Shown: positions 8,038 through 18,029 of the stretch, piece by piece
Position numbering within the stretch: position 1 is the first letter of the stretch
How the letters are laid out: each line of letters begins with the position of its first letter
Source of the DNA: Salinisphaera sp035690525
GTDB lineage: Bacteria; Pseudomonadota; Gammaproteobacteria; Nevskiales; Salinisphaeraceae
DNA: 62,240 bases
Assembly: GCF_035690525.1 (NCBI RefSeq)
Contig: NZ_DASSKM010000110.1
Span: forward strand, 1 to 62,240
Direction: 5' to 3'
Notes under the pieces: generated by a model
Told to the model about the DNA's origin: nothing
The model's database searches: none
What the model saw: only the letters and a program-made list of their open reading frames with translations
Made by a program: the position numbers and the translations under genes

Positions 8038-9480
8038 ATGAGCAAGCAATACGATGTCGTGGTGATCGGCGCGGGGCCGGCCGGTTACGTGGCCGCGATC
8101 CGTGCCGCGCAGCTCGGCATGAAGGTTGTCTGCATCGACCAGTGGCTCAACCTCGACGACAAGCCGTCACTTGGCGGCACCTGTCTCAATGCCGGTTGCA
8201 TCCCGTCCAAGGCGCTGCTGGAATCCAGCGAGCTCTACCACCGCGCGCAGCACGAATTCGCCGCCCACGGTCTCAAGCTCGGCGATGTCGAGATGGATAT
8301 CGCGCAGATGCAAAAGCGCAAGGCCGGCGTGGTCAACGAACTCACCGGCGGCATCGCCGGTCTGTTCAAGGCCAACGGCGTGGAATCCATGGCCGGCAAC
8401 GGCCAGGTGGTGGATTCCGGCGAAGTGAAATACACCAGCCACGAGGGCGACGAGCAGACCGTCACCGCCGAGCATATCGTCATCGCGTCGGGTTCGGTTC
8501 CGGTCGAGCTCGACATCGCGCCGTTCGACGGCGAACGGATCGTCGACTCCTGGGGCGCGCTGGAATTCGACGAGGTGCCGAACAAGATCGGTGTAATCGG
8601 CGCCGGTTATATCGGCGTGGAGCTCGGTAGCGTGTGGTCGCGTCTTGGCGCGGAGGTTACGTTGCTGGAAGCGGTCGAGGAATTCATGCCGATCGCTGAT
8701 CGCGACGTCGCCAAGGAAGCGCTCAAGACATTCAAAAAGCAGGGGCTGGATATTCAGCTCGGCGCCCGTGTCACATCGGCCAAGAGCAACAAGAAATCGG
8801 TGCGGGTGGAATACACGCAGGGCGACGAGTCCAAGAGCGAGACCTACGATCGCCTGATCGTCGCGGTCGGTCGGCGTCCGAATACGGCCAACCTGTGCGC
8901 CAAGGGCGCCCGCGTCGAACTCGACGACAAGGGTTTCGTCGATACCGACGACTCGTTCCGTACCAGCTTGCCGGGTGTGTACGCGGTCGGCGATGTGGTC
9001 GGCAATCCCTTGCTGGCGCACAAGGGCATGGAAGAGGGTGCCGCCGTCGCCGAGATTCTCGCCGGCCAAAAACCGCACGTGAACTACGATGTGATTCCGT
9101 CGGTGGTCTATACCCAGCCGGAGCTGGCCTGGGTCGGCAAGAGCGAGGCTCAGGTGAAATCCGCCGGCATCGACTACCGCGTGGGCCAGATCCCGTTCGC
9201 CGCCAACGGTCGTGCCAAGGCGCTGGCGCAGCAGGGCGGCTTCATAAAGATGATCGCCGATGCCAAAACCGACGAAATTCTCGGCGTGCACATGATCGGG
9301 CCGTATGTTTCCGAACTGGTGCAGGAGATGGTCGTGGCGATGGAGTACAAAGCTTCCAGCGAGGATATCGCGCGCATCATCCACGGCCACCCGACGCTCG
9401 GCGAAACGGTGCACGAAGCCGCGCTCGCGGTGGACGGCCGGCCCATTCATTTCCCGCCGCCGCGCAAGAAAAAAAAGTAG
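8038..9480 (+). CDS. lpd: Dihydrolipoyl dehydrogenase (E3)
   Basis: 480 residues from the ATG at 8038, which has an AAGGA ribosome binding site; the frame is open upstream but the family begins at MSKQYDVVVIGAG. FAD-binding GAGPAGY (about 11-17), redox disulfide GGTCLNAGCIP (about 45-55), NAD-binding GAGYIGVELG and the C-terminal HGHPTLGETVHEA with the catalytic His-Glu pair are all present. The protein reoxidises the lipoyl group of SucB and reduces NAD. It is third in the sucA-sucB-lpd group. It ends in a basic tail RKKKK. A GC hairpin (about 9491-9525) follows without a T-run. Confidence 0.97.
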   Translation: MSKQYDVVVIGAGPAGYVAAIRAAQLGMKVVCIDQWLNLDDKPSLGGTCLNAGCIPSKALLESSELYHRAQHEFAAHGLKLGDVEMDIAQMQKRKAGVVNELTGGIAGLFKANGVESMAGNGQVVDSGEVKYTSHEGDEQTVTAEHIVIASGSVPVELDIAPFDGERIVDSWGALEFDEVPNKIGVIGAGYIGVELGSVWSRLGAEVTLLEAVEEFMPIADRDVAKEALKTFKKQGLDIQLGARVTSAKSNKKSVRVEYTQGDESKSETYDRLIVAVGRRPNTANLCAKGARVELDDKGFVDTDDSFRTSLPGVYAVGDVVGNPLLAHKGMEEGAAVAEILAGQKPHVNYDVIPSVVYTQPELAWVGKSEAQVKSAGIDYRVGQIPFAANGRAKALAQQGGFIKMIADAKTDEILGVHMIGPYVSELVQEMVVAMEYKASSEDIARIIHGHPTLGETVHEAALAVDGRPIHFPPPRKKKK

Positions 9481-9620
9481 TGGATCAAGCGAGCCGACCG
9501 CCCAAGTGTCCGGGCGGCCGGGCTCGGCATCCAAATCGGATTGCAGATGTGCGATCGAGGGCGCTGCGCTCGCGCTCTGCCTGTTAAAATGCTCGCCGAG
9601 CGTATTCAGACGAGGCGTTT

Positions 9621-10370
9621 ATGGCAGGGCACAGCAAATGGGCGAACATCCAGCATCGAAAAAAGGCCCAGGACAAGAAGCGCGCCAAGATATTCACGCG
9701 GCTGATTCGGGAAATCACCGTGGCGGCTCGTATGGGCGGGTCCGACCCCAACGACAACCCGCGGCTGCGGCTGGTCTGGGACAAGGCGCTGGCCGCCAAC
9801 ATGCCCAAGGACAATATCGAGCGTGCGGCCAAGCGCGGCGCCGGTGAATCCGGCAGCGACAACTACGAAGAAGTACGCTACGAAGGTTACGGTCCGCAAG
9901 GCGCGGCGATCATGGTCGATTGCCTGACCGACAACCGCAATCGCACCGTTTCCGAAATCCGTTACGCCTTTAGCCGTAACGGCGGCAACATGGGCGCCGA
10001 CGGCTCGGTCGCCTATTTGTTCGATCGTAAGGGGGTGCTGACATTCTCGCCCGATATCAGCGACGAGGACGTGCTGGGCCCGGCGCTGGAAGCCGGCGCC
10101 GAGGATCTCGTGGAATACGAGGACGGCGCGTTCGAAGTGCTGACCGCCCCGGACGACTACACTCAGGTGCGCAAGGCGGTCGAAGCCGCCGGTATCGTGC
10201 CGGCGGAGGCCGATGTCACCATGCGCCCGTCGACCACGGTCGAGCTGACCGGTGAAGCGGCCCAGACCTGCCTGAAACTGATCGATGCGCTGGAAGACAT
10301 CGACGACGTTCAGAATGTCTACACCAACGTCGAATTCGACGTGGCTTCGCTGTCGGACGCGGTGGCGTAG
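9621..10370 (+). CDS. yebC: YebC/PmpR-family protein (translation or transcription regulator)
   Basis: 249 residues, normal length. Starts MAGHSKWANIQHRKKAQDKK, the family's hallmark N-terminus, and contains MPKDNIERAAKRGAGE and the YEGYGPQGAAIMVDCLTDNR segment. YebC proteins are cytoplasmic three-domain proteins reported as DNA-binding regulators and more recently as factors aiding translation through difficult proline stretches. It lies 3 bp before ruvC in the widely conserved yebC-ruvCAB order. A GAGG ribosome binding site precedes the ATG. Confidence 0.95.
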   Translation: MAGHSKWANIQHRKKAQDKKRAKIFTRLIREITVAARMGGSDPNDNPRLRLVWDKALAANMPKDNIERAAKRGAGESGSDNYEEVRYEGYGPQGAAIMVDCLTDNRNRTVSEIRYAFSRNGGNMGADGSVAYLFDRKGVLTFSPDISDEDVLGPALEAGAEDLVEYEDGAFEVLTAPDDYTQVRKAVEAAGIVPAEADVTMRPSTTVELTGEAAQTCLKLIDALEDIDDVQNVYTNVEFDVASLSDAVA

Positions 10371-10373
10371 CGC

Positions 10374-10901
10374 ATGGCCGCTGCCCCGCCCGCCGCGACG
10401 CCGAGAATCATCGGCATCGACCCCGGATCGACGATCACCGGTTATGCGGTGATCGACGGCGGGGCCTCGCCACGCGCCCGCATGATCGACTGCATCCGTC
10501 TACCGCGGACGGACTTTCCGACCCGGCTCGGTTTGATCTTCGACCGGCTGTCCGAAGTGATTCGCGAATACGGCCCGGATCAAATGGCGATCGAGAACGT
10601 ATTCGTTGCCCGCAACGGCGCCAGCGCGCTCAAGCTCGGCCAGGCGCGCGGCGCGGCGATTTGTGCCGGTGCATCGGCCGGCCTACCGGTGGCCGAATAC
10701 ACGCCGACCCAGATCAAGCAGGCTATCGTTGGACGCGGGCATGCGGACAAAAAACAGATTCAGCACATGATCGCGATGCTGCTCGGCGCGACCGGTCCGC
10801 TACAGGCCGACGCCGCCGACGCGGCGGCCGTGGCGCTGTGTCACGCACACCACGCGCATACCGGCAGCCGCATGCGGGCGGCAAGAGCGGGCAGCGCATG
10901 A
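10374..10901 (+). CDS. ruvC: Holliday junction endonuclease RuvC
   Basis: 175 residues. RNase H-like fold with catalytic acidic residues: D16 in GIDPGST, a Glu in AIENVFVARN (about residue 70), and the C-terminal DAADAAAVALCHAH cluster. It resolves Holliday junctions in concert with RuvAB. The stop overlaps the ruvA start as ATGA (10898-10901), indicating translational coupling. The start is 3 bp after yebC. Confidence 0.96.
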   Translation: MAAAPPAATPRIIGIDPGSTITGYAVIDGGASPRARMIDCIRLPRTDFPTRLGLIFDRLSEVIREYGPDQMAIENVFVARNGASALKLGQARGAAICAGASAGLPVAEYTPTQIKQAIVGRGHADKKQIQHMIAMLLGATGPLQADAADAAAVALCHAHHAHTGSRMRAARAGSA

Positions 10902-11506
10902 TCGGGCGTCTGCGCGGGCGAATCGTCGAGAAGCAGCCGCCTCGGCTCGTAATCGATGTCGGCGGCGTCGGCTATGAAGTCGATGCGCCGATGTCGACGT
11001 TTTTCGCCTTGTCGCAACAGGCCGGCGAAGTCACGCTGCTGACCCAGATGGTGGTGCGTGAAGACGCGATTCTGCTCTACGGTTTCGCCGAAGACGCCGA
11101 GCGCAGGTTGTTCCGCGAGTTGATCAAAGTATCGGGCGTCGGCGCCAAGCTCGCTCTGACCGTGCTGTCCGGCATGAGCGTGGCCGACTTCGTGGCCACG
11201 ATCGAGGCCGACGATGCCGCGCGGCTGACCGGCCTGCCCGGGGTCGGCAAGAAGACGGCGGCCCGCCTGCTGGTCGAAATGCGCGACAAGCTGTCCGGCA
11301 CTGATATCGCCCCGGGCCTGAATGGCGCGCCGGCGCAGGCCGGCCTTGAACCGGACGGCAGCGGAGCGCGCGCCGATGCGCGGCACGCGCTGATCGCGCT
11401 CGGCTATAAGCCGGCCGAAGCCGATCGGCTGCTGCGCGGGATCGATACCGAATCGCTGGATAGCGAAGCGCTGATCCGCGAAGCGCTCAAGCGGGCGGTG
11501 CGCTGA
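10898..11506 (+). CDS. ruvA: Holliday junction branch-migration DNA-binding subunit RuvA
   Basis: 202 residues from the ATG that overlaps the ruvC stop. Starts MIGRLRGRIVEKQPP, with the OB-fold domain, two helix-hairpin-helix motifs (VSGVGAKLAL and LPGVGKKTAARL) and a C-terminal domain that contacts RuvB. It tetramerises on four-way junctions and loads RuvB rings. ruvB follows one base after the stop. Confidence 0.96.
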   Translation: MIGRLRGRIVEKQPPRLVIDVGGVGYEVDAPMSTFFALSQQAGEVTLLTQMVVREDAILLYGFAEDAERRLFRELIKVSGVGAKLALTVLSGMSVADFVATIEADDAARLTGLPGVGKKTAARLLVEMRDKLSGTDIAPGLNGAPAQAGLEPDGSGARADARHALIALGYKPAEADRLLRGIDTESLDSEALIREALKRAVR

Positions 11507-11507
11507 C

Positions 11508-12569
11508 ATGCAGCCCGAGTTCGACGATAACGAACAGCGGCTGATCGGCTCCGCCGAGCGCCCGGAAGACAGCCGCTTCGATCGCGCCCTGCGGCCGACC
11601 GGACTGGCCGAATACATCGGCCAGCCTGAGGTCAGTGAACAGCTGGACATCTTCGTCTCGGCGGCCAGAGCGCGCGCCGAGGCGCTGGATCACGTGCTGA
11701 TCTTCGGCCCGCCGGGGCTTGGTAAAACCACGCTCGCCCACGTCATCGCCAACGAAATGGGTGTCGGCTTTCGCCAGACTTCGGGGCCGGTGCTGGAGCG
11801 CCCGGGCGATCTGGCCGCGCTTCTCACCAATCTCGAACGCAACGACGTGCTGTTTATCGACGAGATTCACCGCCTGTCGCCGGTGGTCGAGGAAGTGCTC
11901 TATCCGGCGCTCGAGGACTACCAGATCGATATCGTGATCGGCGAAGGGCCGGCGGCCCGCTCGATCAAACTCGATCTGTCGCCGTTCACACTGGTTGGCG
12001 CGACCACCCGCGCCGGCGCGTTGACATCGCCGCTGCGCGACCGCTTCGGCATCGTGCAGCGTCTGGAATTCTATTCGCAGGCCGATCTCGCCTTTATCGT
12101 GACCCGCTCGGCCGGCATTTTGGACATCGCGATCGAGCCCGCCGGGGCCAACGAGATCGCGCGGCGCGCGCGTGGCACACCGCGGGTGGCCAACCGGTTG
12201 CTGCGCCGCGTGCGCGACTATGCCGAGGTGCGCGGCAACGGCCGGATCGATGGGCCGGCCGCCGCCGATGCCATGAACCTGCTGCGCGTGGACGACAACG
12301 GTTTCGATGTCATGGACCGCAAGCTGTTGAGCGCGCTGATCGAGAAGTTCGAGGGTGGCCCGGTCGGCGTGGAAAGTCTGGCCGCCGCGATCGGCGAGGC
12401 CCGCGAGACCATCGAAGACGTGATCGAGCCCTATCTCATCCAGCAGGGTTTCATGATGCGCACGCCGCGCGGCCGGCTGGCCACCGCGGCGACCTATCGT
12501 CACTATGGGCTGCCGGTACCCGAAACCGGCTCTCAGGCCGGGCAGGACCTGTTCGACTTCGATGGCTGA
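11508..12569 (+). CDS. ruvB: Holliday junction branch-migration ATPase RuvB
   Basis: 353 residues, AAA+ motor. Walker A GPPGLGKTT (67-75), Walker B with FIDEIHRL (about 119-126), sensor and arginine-finger segment around GATTRAGALTSPLRDRFG, then the winged-helix DNA-binding domain with GFMMRTPRGR near the end. It pumps DNA through the RuvA-bound junction. Its last 8 bases overlap ybgC, tying the repair operon to the tol-pal operon. No SOS box is visible upstream of ruvC or yebC. Confidence 0.97.
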   Translation: MQPEFDDNEQRLIGSAERPEDSRFDRALRPTGLAEYIGQPEVSEQLDIFVSAARARAEALDHVLIFGPPGLGKTTLAHVIANEMGVGFRQTSGPVLERPGDLAALLTNLERNDVLFIDEIHRLSPVVEEVLYPALEDYQIDIVIGEGPAARSIKLDLSPFTLVGATTRAGALTSPLRDRFGIVQRLEFYSQADLAFIVTRSAGILDIAIEPAGANEIARRARGTPRVANRLLRRVRDYAEVRGNGRIDGPAAADAMNLLRVDDNGFDVMDRKLLSALIEKFEGGPVGVESLAAAIGEARETIEDVIEPYLIQQGFMMRTPRGRLATAATYRHYGLPVPETGSQAGQDLFDFDG

Positions 12570-12962
12570 GGCCGCCGCGTTCGCCATCGATATCCGCGTC
12601 TACTACGAGGACACGGATGCCACGGGCGTGGTCTATCATGCCAACTATCTCCGTTATTTCGAGCGCGCCCGGACCGAGTGGCTCGACTCGCGGGGACTGG
12701 GGCATCGTGAAATGGCCGAGCGTCACGGCGTGGCGTTCACGCTGGCCGACTTGTCGATTCATTTTCGTCGTCCGGCGCGTCTGGACGACCGGCTGGCGGT
12801 CACCGCCGCCATCGCGGAACGCACGCCGGTACGCGTTGTCTTCGAACAGGAGATCACGCGTGACGGCAGATCCTTAATTCAGGGGCAATTCACGGTGGCG
12901 TGTGTAAAAGTCGCCGACTTCCGGCCGTGCCGGTTGCCCGAAGCGCTTTCGAAGGAGTTCAG

Positions 12963-12966
<4 letters not shown>
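12562..12966 (+). CDS. ybgC: Acyl-CoA thioesterase YbgC (tol-pal associated)
   Basis: 134 residues from the ATG at 12562 inside the ruvB end. Hot-dog thioesterase with the 4-hydroxybenzoyl-CoA thioesterase signature YYEDTDATGVVYHANYLRYF, including the catalytic Asp. Family members hydrolyse acyl-CoA or acyl-ACP and interact with phospholipid synthesis enzymes at the inner membrane. Its stop overlaps the tolQ start (ATGA), as in most gammaproteobacteria. Confidence 0.93.
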
Positions 12967-13718
<752 letters not shown>

Positions 13719-13748
13719 CGCCCGGGCATAGCCGAGGTTTCATCGATC

Positions 13749-14201
13749 ATGAGATCGCGTAAAAAACGCCGTCTGACCGCCGAGATCAACGTCGTTCCGT
13801 ATATCGACGTGATGCTGGTACTGTTGATCATCTTCATGATAACCGCGCCGTTGCTGACCTCCGGGGTCGAGGTCAACCTGCCCCAGGCGCCGGCCAAGGT
13901 GCTGGACATGAAGGACGATCACCCGATCGTGCTCACCGTGACCGCCAATGGCGATATGTCGCTCAATGTTGGCCCGTCGCCGGACCAGCCGATGTCGCCG
14001 GATCAGATCGAACAGACGGTTTCCAAAGTGCTCAACGAGCGCCCGGATGCACCGGTGGCCGTGCGCGGCGACGGCGCCAGCGCGTATGGCAATGTCGTGC
14101 GCGGCATGGTGCTGTTGCAGCAGGCCGGCGCCGAACATGTCGGACTGATCACGGATAACGTCGATAAATCCCAATCCAAATCCGATGGCGGCGGCGGTTA
14201 G
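13749..14201 (+). CDS. tolR: Tol-Pal system subunit TolR
   Basis: 150 residues. Short basic N-terminus (MRSRKKRRLTAEINVVPY), a single membrane helix with the essential-type Asp in YIDVMLVLLIIFMI (D23), then a periplasmic ExbD-like domain ending ERPDAPVAVRGDG...AGAEHVGLIT. It partners TolQ in the proton channel. A short Gly/Ser tail follows. It is 30 bp after tolQ and directly abuts tolA. Confidence 0.95.
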   Translation: MRSRKKRRLTAEINVVPYIDVMLVLLIIFMITAPLLTSGVEVNLPQAPAKVLDMKDDHPIVLTVTANGDMSLNVGPSPDQPMSPDQIEQTVSKVLNERPDAPVAVRGDGASAYGNVVRGMVLLQQAGAEHVGLITDNVDKSQSKSDGGGG

Positions 14202-15284
14202 GTGTTCGATCTGCTTGGCAAGATAGGGGAACACTGGCGCGCGGTGCTTTTTGCCGTCGTGTTGCATGCGCTGCTAGCTGCATTCCTGATATTCGGTATC
14301 CAGTTCGTCCATAGCTCGGCCTCGAAAGGCGACCGGGGCCTTTCGATCGTCGAGGCCTCCGTGGTGAACACCGCCGATCAGCCGGAGCGGTCGAATCCGC
14401 CGGCCGATCAGCAGGAGGCGCCGCAACCCAAGCCGAAGCCGGAACAAAAACCGGACCGGCAGGCTGAGAAGAAGGCCGAACAAAAAGCGCAGGCCGAAAA
14501 GGCCGCAGCGGCTGCCGCAGCCCGAAAGAAAGCTAAGCAAAAGGCGGAGAAGAAGGCCGCACAGGAACAGGCTGCGAAGCAGGCTGCGAAGCAGGCGGCG
14601 CAGAAGAAAGCGGCGCAAGAGAAGGCGCGGAAGGAAGCCGAGCAAAAGGCCGCGCGAGAGAAGGCGCAAAAGGAAGCCGAACAGAAAGCGGCTCGGGAGA
14701 AGGCACAGAAAGAGGCCGCGGCCAAGAAGGCCGCCGAGGAGAAGGCGAAGCGGGAAGCGGCGGAGAAGGCAAGACAGAAAGCCGCCGAGGAGAAAGCCAG
14801 ACAAGAAGCCGAGGCCAAAAAGAAGGCCGCGGAGCAAAAGGCGCGCGCCGAGGCCGAGGCGAAAAGGAAGGCCGAAGCCAAGAGAAAAGCAGCCGAAGAA
14901 GCGGCGAAGAAGGCGGCCGCGGCGAAGAAAGCACGAGAAGCAGCAGCGAAGTCCGCTCTAAACAAGATGCTGGCCAAGGAAGCCGCCGGTCGTCAGAATG
15001 CGGTCAATCAACAGGCGTTGGCGCGCTATGTTCAGGCTATCAAGGATAAGGTCGAGGGTAACTGGATTCGCCCACCCGGCGTCGCTAATATTTCCTGTAA
15101 GGTCAAAGTCACGCAGTTGCCCGGCGGCCAGATCACCAACGTGCAGTTGCTTGGGTCCTGCGGTAGCCCGGCGGTCGACCGCTCGGTCGTACAGGCGATT
15201 CGCAAATCCGATCCGCTGCCTACGCCGCCGTCGGACAATCTGTTTCAATCGGAAATTGAATTCATCTTCAAGCCGGACCAATGA
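14202..15284 (+). CDS. tolA: Tol-Pal system tether protein TolA
   Basis: 360 residues, GTG start immediately after the tolR stop. One N-terminal membrane helix (about 15-36), then about 200 residues of Ala/Lys/Glu/Gln-rich heptad-like repeats (roughly 75-265) predicted to form a long periplasmic helix, then the C-terminal domain from about 270 (QALARYVQAIKDKVEGNWIR...CKVKV). The C-terminal domain reaches TolB/Pal at the outer membrane. The repeats are coded by near-repetitive DNA (gaaggc/gaagcc units), a likely hot spot for length change. The stop overlaps the tolB start. Confidence 0.95.
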   Translation: MFDLLGKIGEHWRAVLFAVVLHALLAAFLIFGIQFVHSSASKGDRGLSIVEASVVNTADQPERSNPPADQQEAPQPKPKPEQKPDRQAEKKAEQKAQAEKAAAAAAARKKAKQKAEKKAAQEQAAKQAAKQAAQKKAAQEKARKEAEQKAAREKAQKEAEQKAAREKAQKEAAAKKAAEEKAKREAAEKARQKAAEEKARQEAEAKKKAAEQKARAEAEAKRKAEAKRKAAEEAAKKAAAAKKAREAAAKSALNKMLAKEAAGRQNAVNQQALARYVQAIKDKVEGNWIRPPGVANISCKVKVTQLPGGQITNVQLLGSCGSPAVDRSVVQAIRKSDPLPTPPSDNLFQSEIEFIFKPDQ

Positions 15285-16594
15285 TGTACAACAATCTTCG
15301 CTCGTTCGCCGTCGGCTTCGCGGCCCTATGCCTGATGACCCTCGCGGTATCGCCGGCTCAGGCCGCCTTGCAGGTGAACATCACCCAGAGCTCGAACAGC
15401 GCGATTCCGATCGCGATCTCCCCGTTCGGCTCCAGCCAAGGGCAGTTGCCGGTCGACGTAGCCCAAATCGCCAGCCGGGATTTGGCGTCCACCGGTCTGT
15501 TCGAGGTCTTTCCGCGCAGCAATATGCTGGCCCGGCCGAGCTCGCCCGAGCGGGTCAACTACAACAACTGGCGGACCCAGAATGTAAGCAATCTGGTCGT
15601 TGGCTCGGCCACGCCCAATGGCCAGGGCGGCTACAAGATTACGTTCAATCTGCTCGACGTGGCCCAAGGCCGGCCGGTGGCGAGCTATCAACTCAACGCG
15701 GGCCCAAATCAGCTACGCCAAGCCGGCCATATGGTCGCCAACCTGATCTATCAGCGTTTCATCGGCAAGAAAGGCTATTTCCTGTCTCGTATCGCATACG
15801 TGACGGTCACCGGTAATTCGCTGGAGAACCGGAAATTCCGGCTCGTGGTGTCCGAGTACGACGGCAGCCACCCGGCAACGGTCTATTCCTCGCAGGACCC
15901 GATCATGTCGCCGTCCTGGTCGCCCGACGGCAGCAAGCTCGCGTATGTCGCCTTCAACGTCTACAAGGGCATCAGCAGTATCCGGGTGCAGGATCTGGCC
16001 ACGGGCAACGTGCGCACAATCGTCTCGGGCCCGGGCGTCAACGGCGCGCCGGCTTTTTCGCCCGACGGTAACCGGATCGCGCTAACCAAATCCACCAATG
16101 GCGACAGCAACATCTTCGTCTACAACCTGGCGAGCGGACAAATGCGGCAGCTCACCCACAGCGGCTCGATCGACACCGCGGCCGCGTGGTCGCCCGACGG
16201 CAGCCATATCGCCTTCACTTCGGATCGCGGCGGTCAGCCTCAGATTTACGAAATGAGCAGTCAGGGTGGCCAAGTCCAGCGTCTGACTTACGACGGCCAG
16301 AGCAATCGACGGGCTGACTTTTCGCCGGATGGCGAGTCGCTGGCGATGGTGCAGAAGAGTGCCAACGGCTTCCGCATTGCGATCATGGACCTGTCGAACA
16401 ATAATGTCCGTATCGTGAGCGACGGCCCGATGGACGACAGTCCGGCCTTTGCACCGAACGGGCAGGTCATCCTCTACGCCAAGCAGGGCGGGAGCAATTC
16501 ATTGGCAACCGTGTCGATCGACGGTGAAGCCAAATCCACCCTTTCTCAGGCCGGCGAAGTCCGGGAACCCGCCTGGGGGCCGCTGGGCTACTGA
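15281..16594 (+). CDS. tolB: Periplasmic beta-propeller protein TolB
   Basis: 437 residues. A cleavable signal peptide (residues 1 to about 28, ending VSPAQAA) is followed by an N-terminal alpha/beta domain and a six-bladed WD40-like propeller with repeated SPDGSKLAYV, SPDGNRIALT, SPDGSHIAFTSDRGG and SPDGESLAMV units. It binds Pal and TolA and governs Pal mobilisation. The start is ATGATG, and the tolA stop overlaps it. Confidence 0.97.
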   Translation: MMYNNLRSFAVGFAALCLMTLAVSPAQAALQVNITQSSNSAIPIAISPFGSSQGQLPVDVAQIASRDLASTGLFEVFPRSNMLARPSSPERVNYNNWRTQNVSNLVVGSATPNGQGGYKITFNLLDVAQGRPVASYQLNAGPNQLRQAGHMVANLIYQRFIGKKGYFLSRIAYVTVTGNSLENRKFRLVVSEYDGSHPATVYSSQDPIMSPSWSPDGSKLAYVAFNVYKGISSIRVQDLATGNVRTIVSGPGVNGAPAFSPDGNRIALTKSTNGDSNIFVYNLASGQMRQLTHSGSIDTAAAWSPDGSHIAFTSDRGGQPQIYEMSSQGGQVQRLTYDGQSNRRADFSPDGESLAMVQKSANGFRIAIMDLSNNNVRIVSDGPMDDSPAFAPNGQVILYAKQGGSNSLATVSIDGEAKSTLSQAGEVREPAWGPLGY

Positions 16595-16670
16595 TCCACG
16601 AGTCAATACGCCGGGCGCACAGAAAGAGGCCGGCGGTTGGTAAACAGAAAAAACAAGGAGCGTTCGAGTA

Positions 16671-17255
16671 ATGCGTCACACCGATTTTCAATTCGCGCGC
16701 CGGCTGATGCTGGTCATGGTTCTGCTGGCCACGGCGATTGCGGTCACCGCGTGCGGTGGCAACAAGAACATCCGCGGCAACGGCAGCATGCCGCAAGCGG
16801 GCATGCAGGGCGGCAATGGCCAAGCCGCGGGCATGGGCTCCCGCCGTAATATCGATGTGCGCGGTTTGGAAGGCGTCCCAGCCGGCGATCGTCACATGTT
16901 CACCGACCCGAGCAACCCGCTGTCGACCCGTACCATCTATTTCCCGCTCGACAGCAGTTCGATTCCGTCGCGGTACTCCCAAGCCATTCAGGCGCATGCG
17001 CAGTATCTAGCCAATCATCGGGGCGTGCATCTGCGTTTGGAAGGCAACACCGACGAACGCGGCACGCGTGAATACAACGTCGCACTGGGCGAGCGGCGTG
17101 CCGATTCGGTCAAGCAGGCGCTTGTGCTCTCGGGCGCGAACGCCGGCCAGATCACCACGATCTCCTACGGCGAAGAACGCCCGGCCGAGCTCGGTCACAC
17201 CGAGGCGGCTTATGCCAAGAATCGTCGCGTGGATTTCATCTACACAAACCACTAA
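16671..17255 (+). CDS. pal: Peptidoglycan-associated lipoprotein Pal
   Basis: 194 residues. Lipoprotein signal with lipobox AVTAC (Cys about residue 28), a Gly/Asn-rich linker, and an OmpA-like peptidoglycan-binding domain: TIYFPLDSSSIPS, HLRLEGNTDERGTREYN with the diaminopimelate-binding Asp and Arg, and ALGERRADSVKQAL. It anchors the outer membrane to peptidoglycan and is the endpoint of the Tol machine. AAGGAG lies about 11 bases before the ATG. Confidence 0.96.
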   Translation: MRHTDFQFARRLMLVMVLLATAIAVTACGGNKNIRGNGSMPQAGMQGGNGQAAGMGSRRNIDVRGLEGVPAGDRHMFTDPSNPLSTRTIYFPLDSSSIPSRYSQAIQAHAQYLANHRGVHLRLEGNTDERGTREYNVALGERRADSVKQALVLSGANAGQITTISYGEERPAELGHTEAAYAKNRRVDFIYTNH

Positions 17256-17271
17256 TCGCTAGAGGCGGATC

Positions 17272-18015
17272 ATGCAGAACGCGTTGATCACCACCACGCT
17301 GGCAGCCACGGTCGCGCTCGGCGCGACCGGGCTTGCGGTCAAGCCGGCGATGGCCGGCACCGGCGACGGTCCGCCATTGCGGTTGGCCCAGAACAACGGC
17401 CCGAATCTGTTCATGCTATATCAGCAGATTCAGCGGCTTCAGCAGCAGGTGCGCGAGCTCAACGGTCAGGTCGATACGCTGCAGTACAAGCTCAGGCAGA
17501 ACGAGCAAGGCCAACGCGATCTGTACCAAAACCTCGACAAGCGACTGAGTAGGCTCGAGAACGGCGGCGGTGCCAATGGCGCCGCCACCAGCCCCAATCA
17601 GGCGGGGGGCTACGGCGGCGCCATTGGTCCCGATTCCGCCGCGCAGTCCGCTTACATGAACGGTTTCAACAAGCTCAAGAACGGCCAGTACGACGCCGCG
17701 ATCGGCGCGTTCAAACAATTTGTTGCCCGGTATCCGGACACGAGCCTCACCGACAATGCGTGGTACTGGCTCGGTGAGGCTTATTATGTCCAGCAACAGG
17801 CGAACGACGCCGAAGAGGCGTTCGATGCCGTTGTCAACAAGTTCAAGAACTCGCCCAAGGTGCCGGCCTCGCTGTACAAGATCGGCTTGATTCAGGCGAC
17901 GCGGGGCCAGATCGACAACGCTAAATCGACGCTGCAGCGCGTGGTCGATCAGTATCCGAACAGCGATTCCGCCGGCCTGGCGAGGCAAAAATTACAGTCG
18001 CTGGGTAGCGGCTGA
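17272..18015 (+). CDS. cpoB: Cell division coordinator CpoB (YbgF)
   Basis: 247 residues. Signal peptide (about 1-30), an N-terminal trimerising coiled coil (YQQIQRLQQQVRELNGQVDT, about 46-65 onward), a Gly/Asn linker and C-terminal TPR repeats (AYMNGFNKLKNGQYDAAIGA; DNAWYWLGEAYYVQQ; VPASLYKIGLIQ). It links PBP1b peptidoglycan synthesis to Tol activity. AGAGG precedes the ATG, and it closes the tol-pal operon; queE starts 14 bp downstream and may be read through. Confidence 0.93.
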   Translation: MQNALITTTLAATVALGATGLAVKPAMAGTGDGPPLRLAQNNGPNLFMLYQQIQRLQQQVRELNGQVDTLQYKLRQNEQGQRDLYQNLDKRLSRLENGGGANGAATSPNQAGGYGGAIGPDSAAQSAYMNGFNKLKNGQYDAAIGAFKQFVARYPDTSLTDNAWYWLGEAYYVQQQANDAEEAFDAVVNKFKNSPKVPASLYKIGLIQATRGQIDNAKSTLQRVVDQYPNSDSAGLARQKLQSLGSG

Positions 18016-18029
18016 CGTCGGCTCCGCCC

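Noticed and set aside
9491..9525. Terminator after lpd
   Set aside because: The GC hairpin lacks a T-run; transcription may continue toward yebC.
14274..14837. Leucine-rich antisense frame over tolA
   Set aside because: It is the complement of the Lys/Ala/Glu-coding repeats of tolA.
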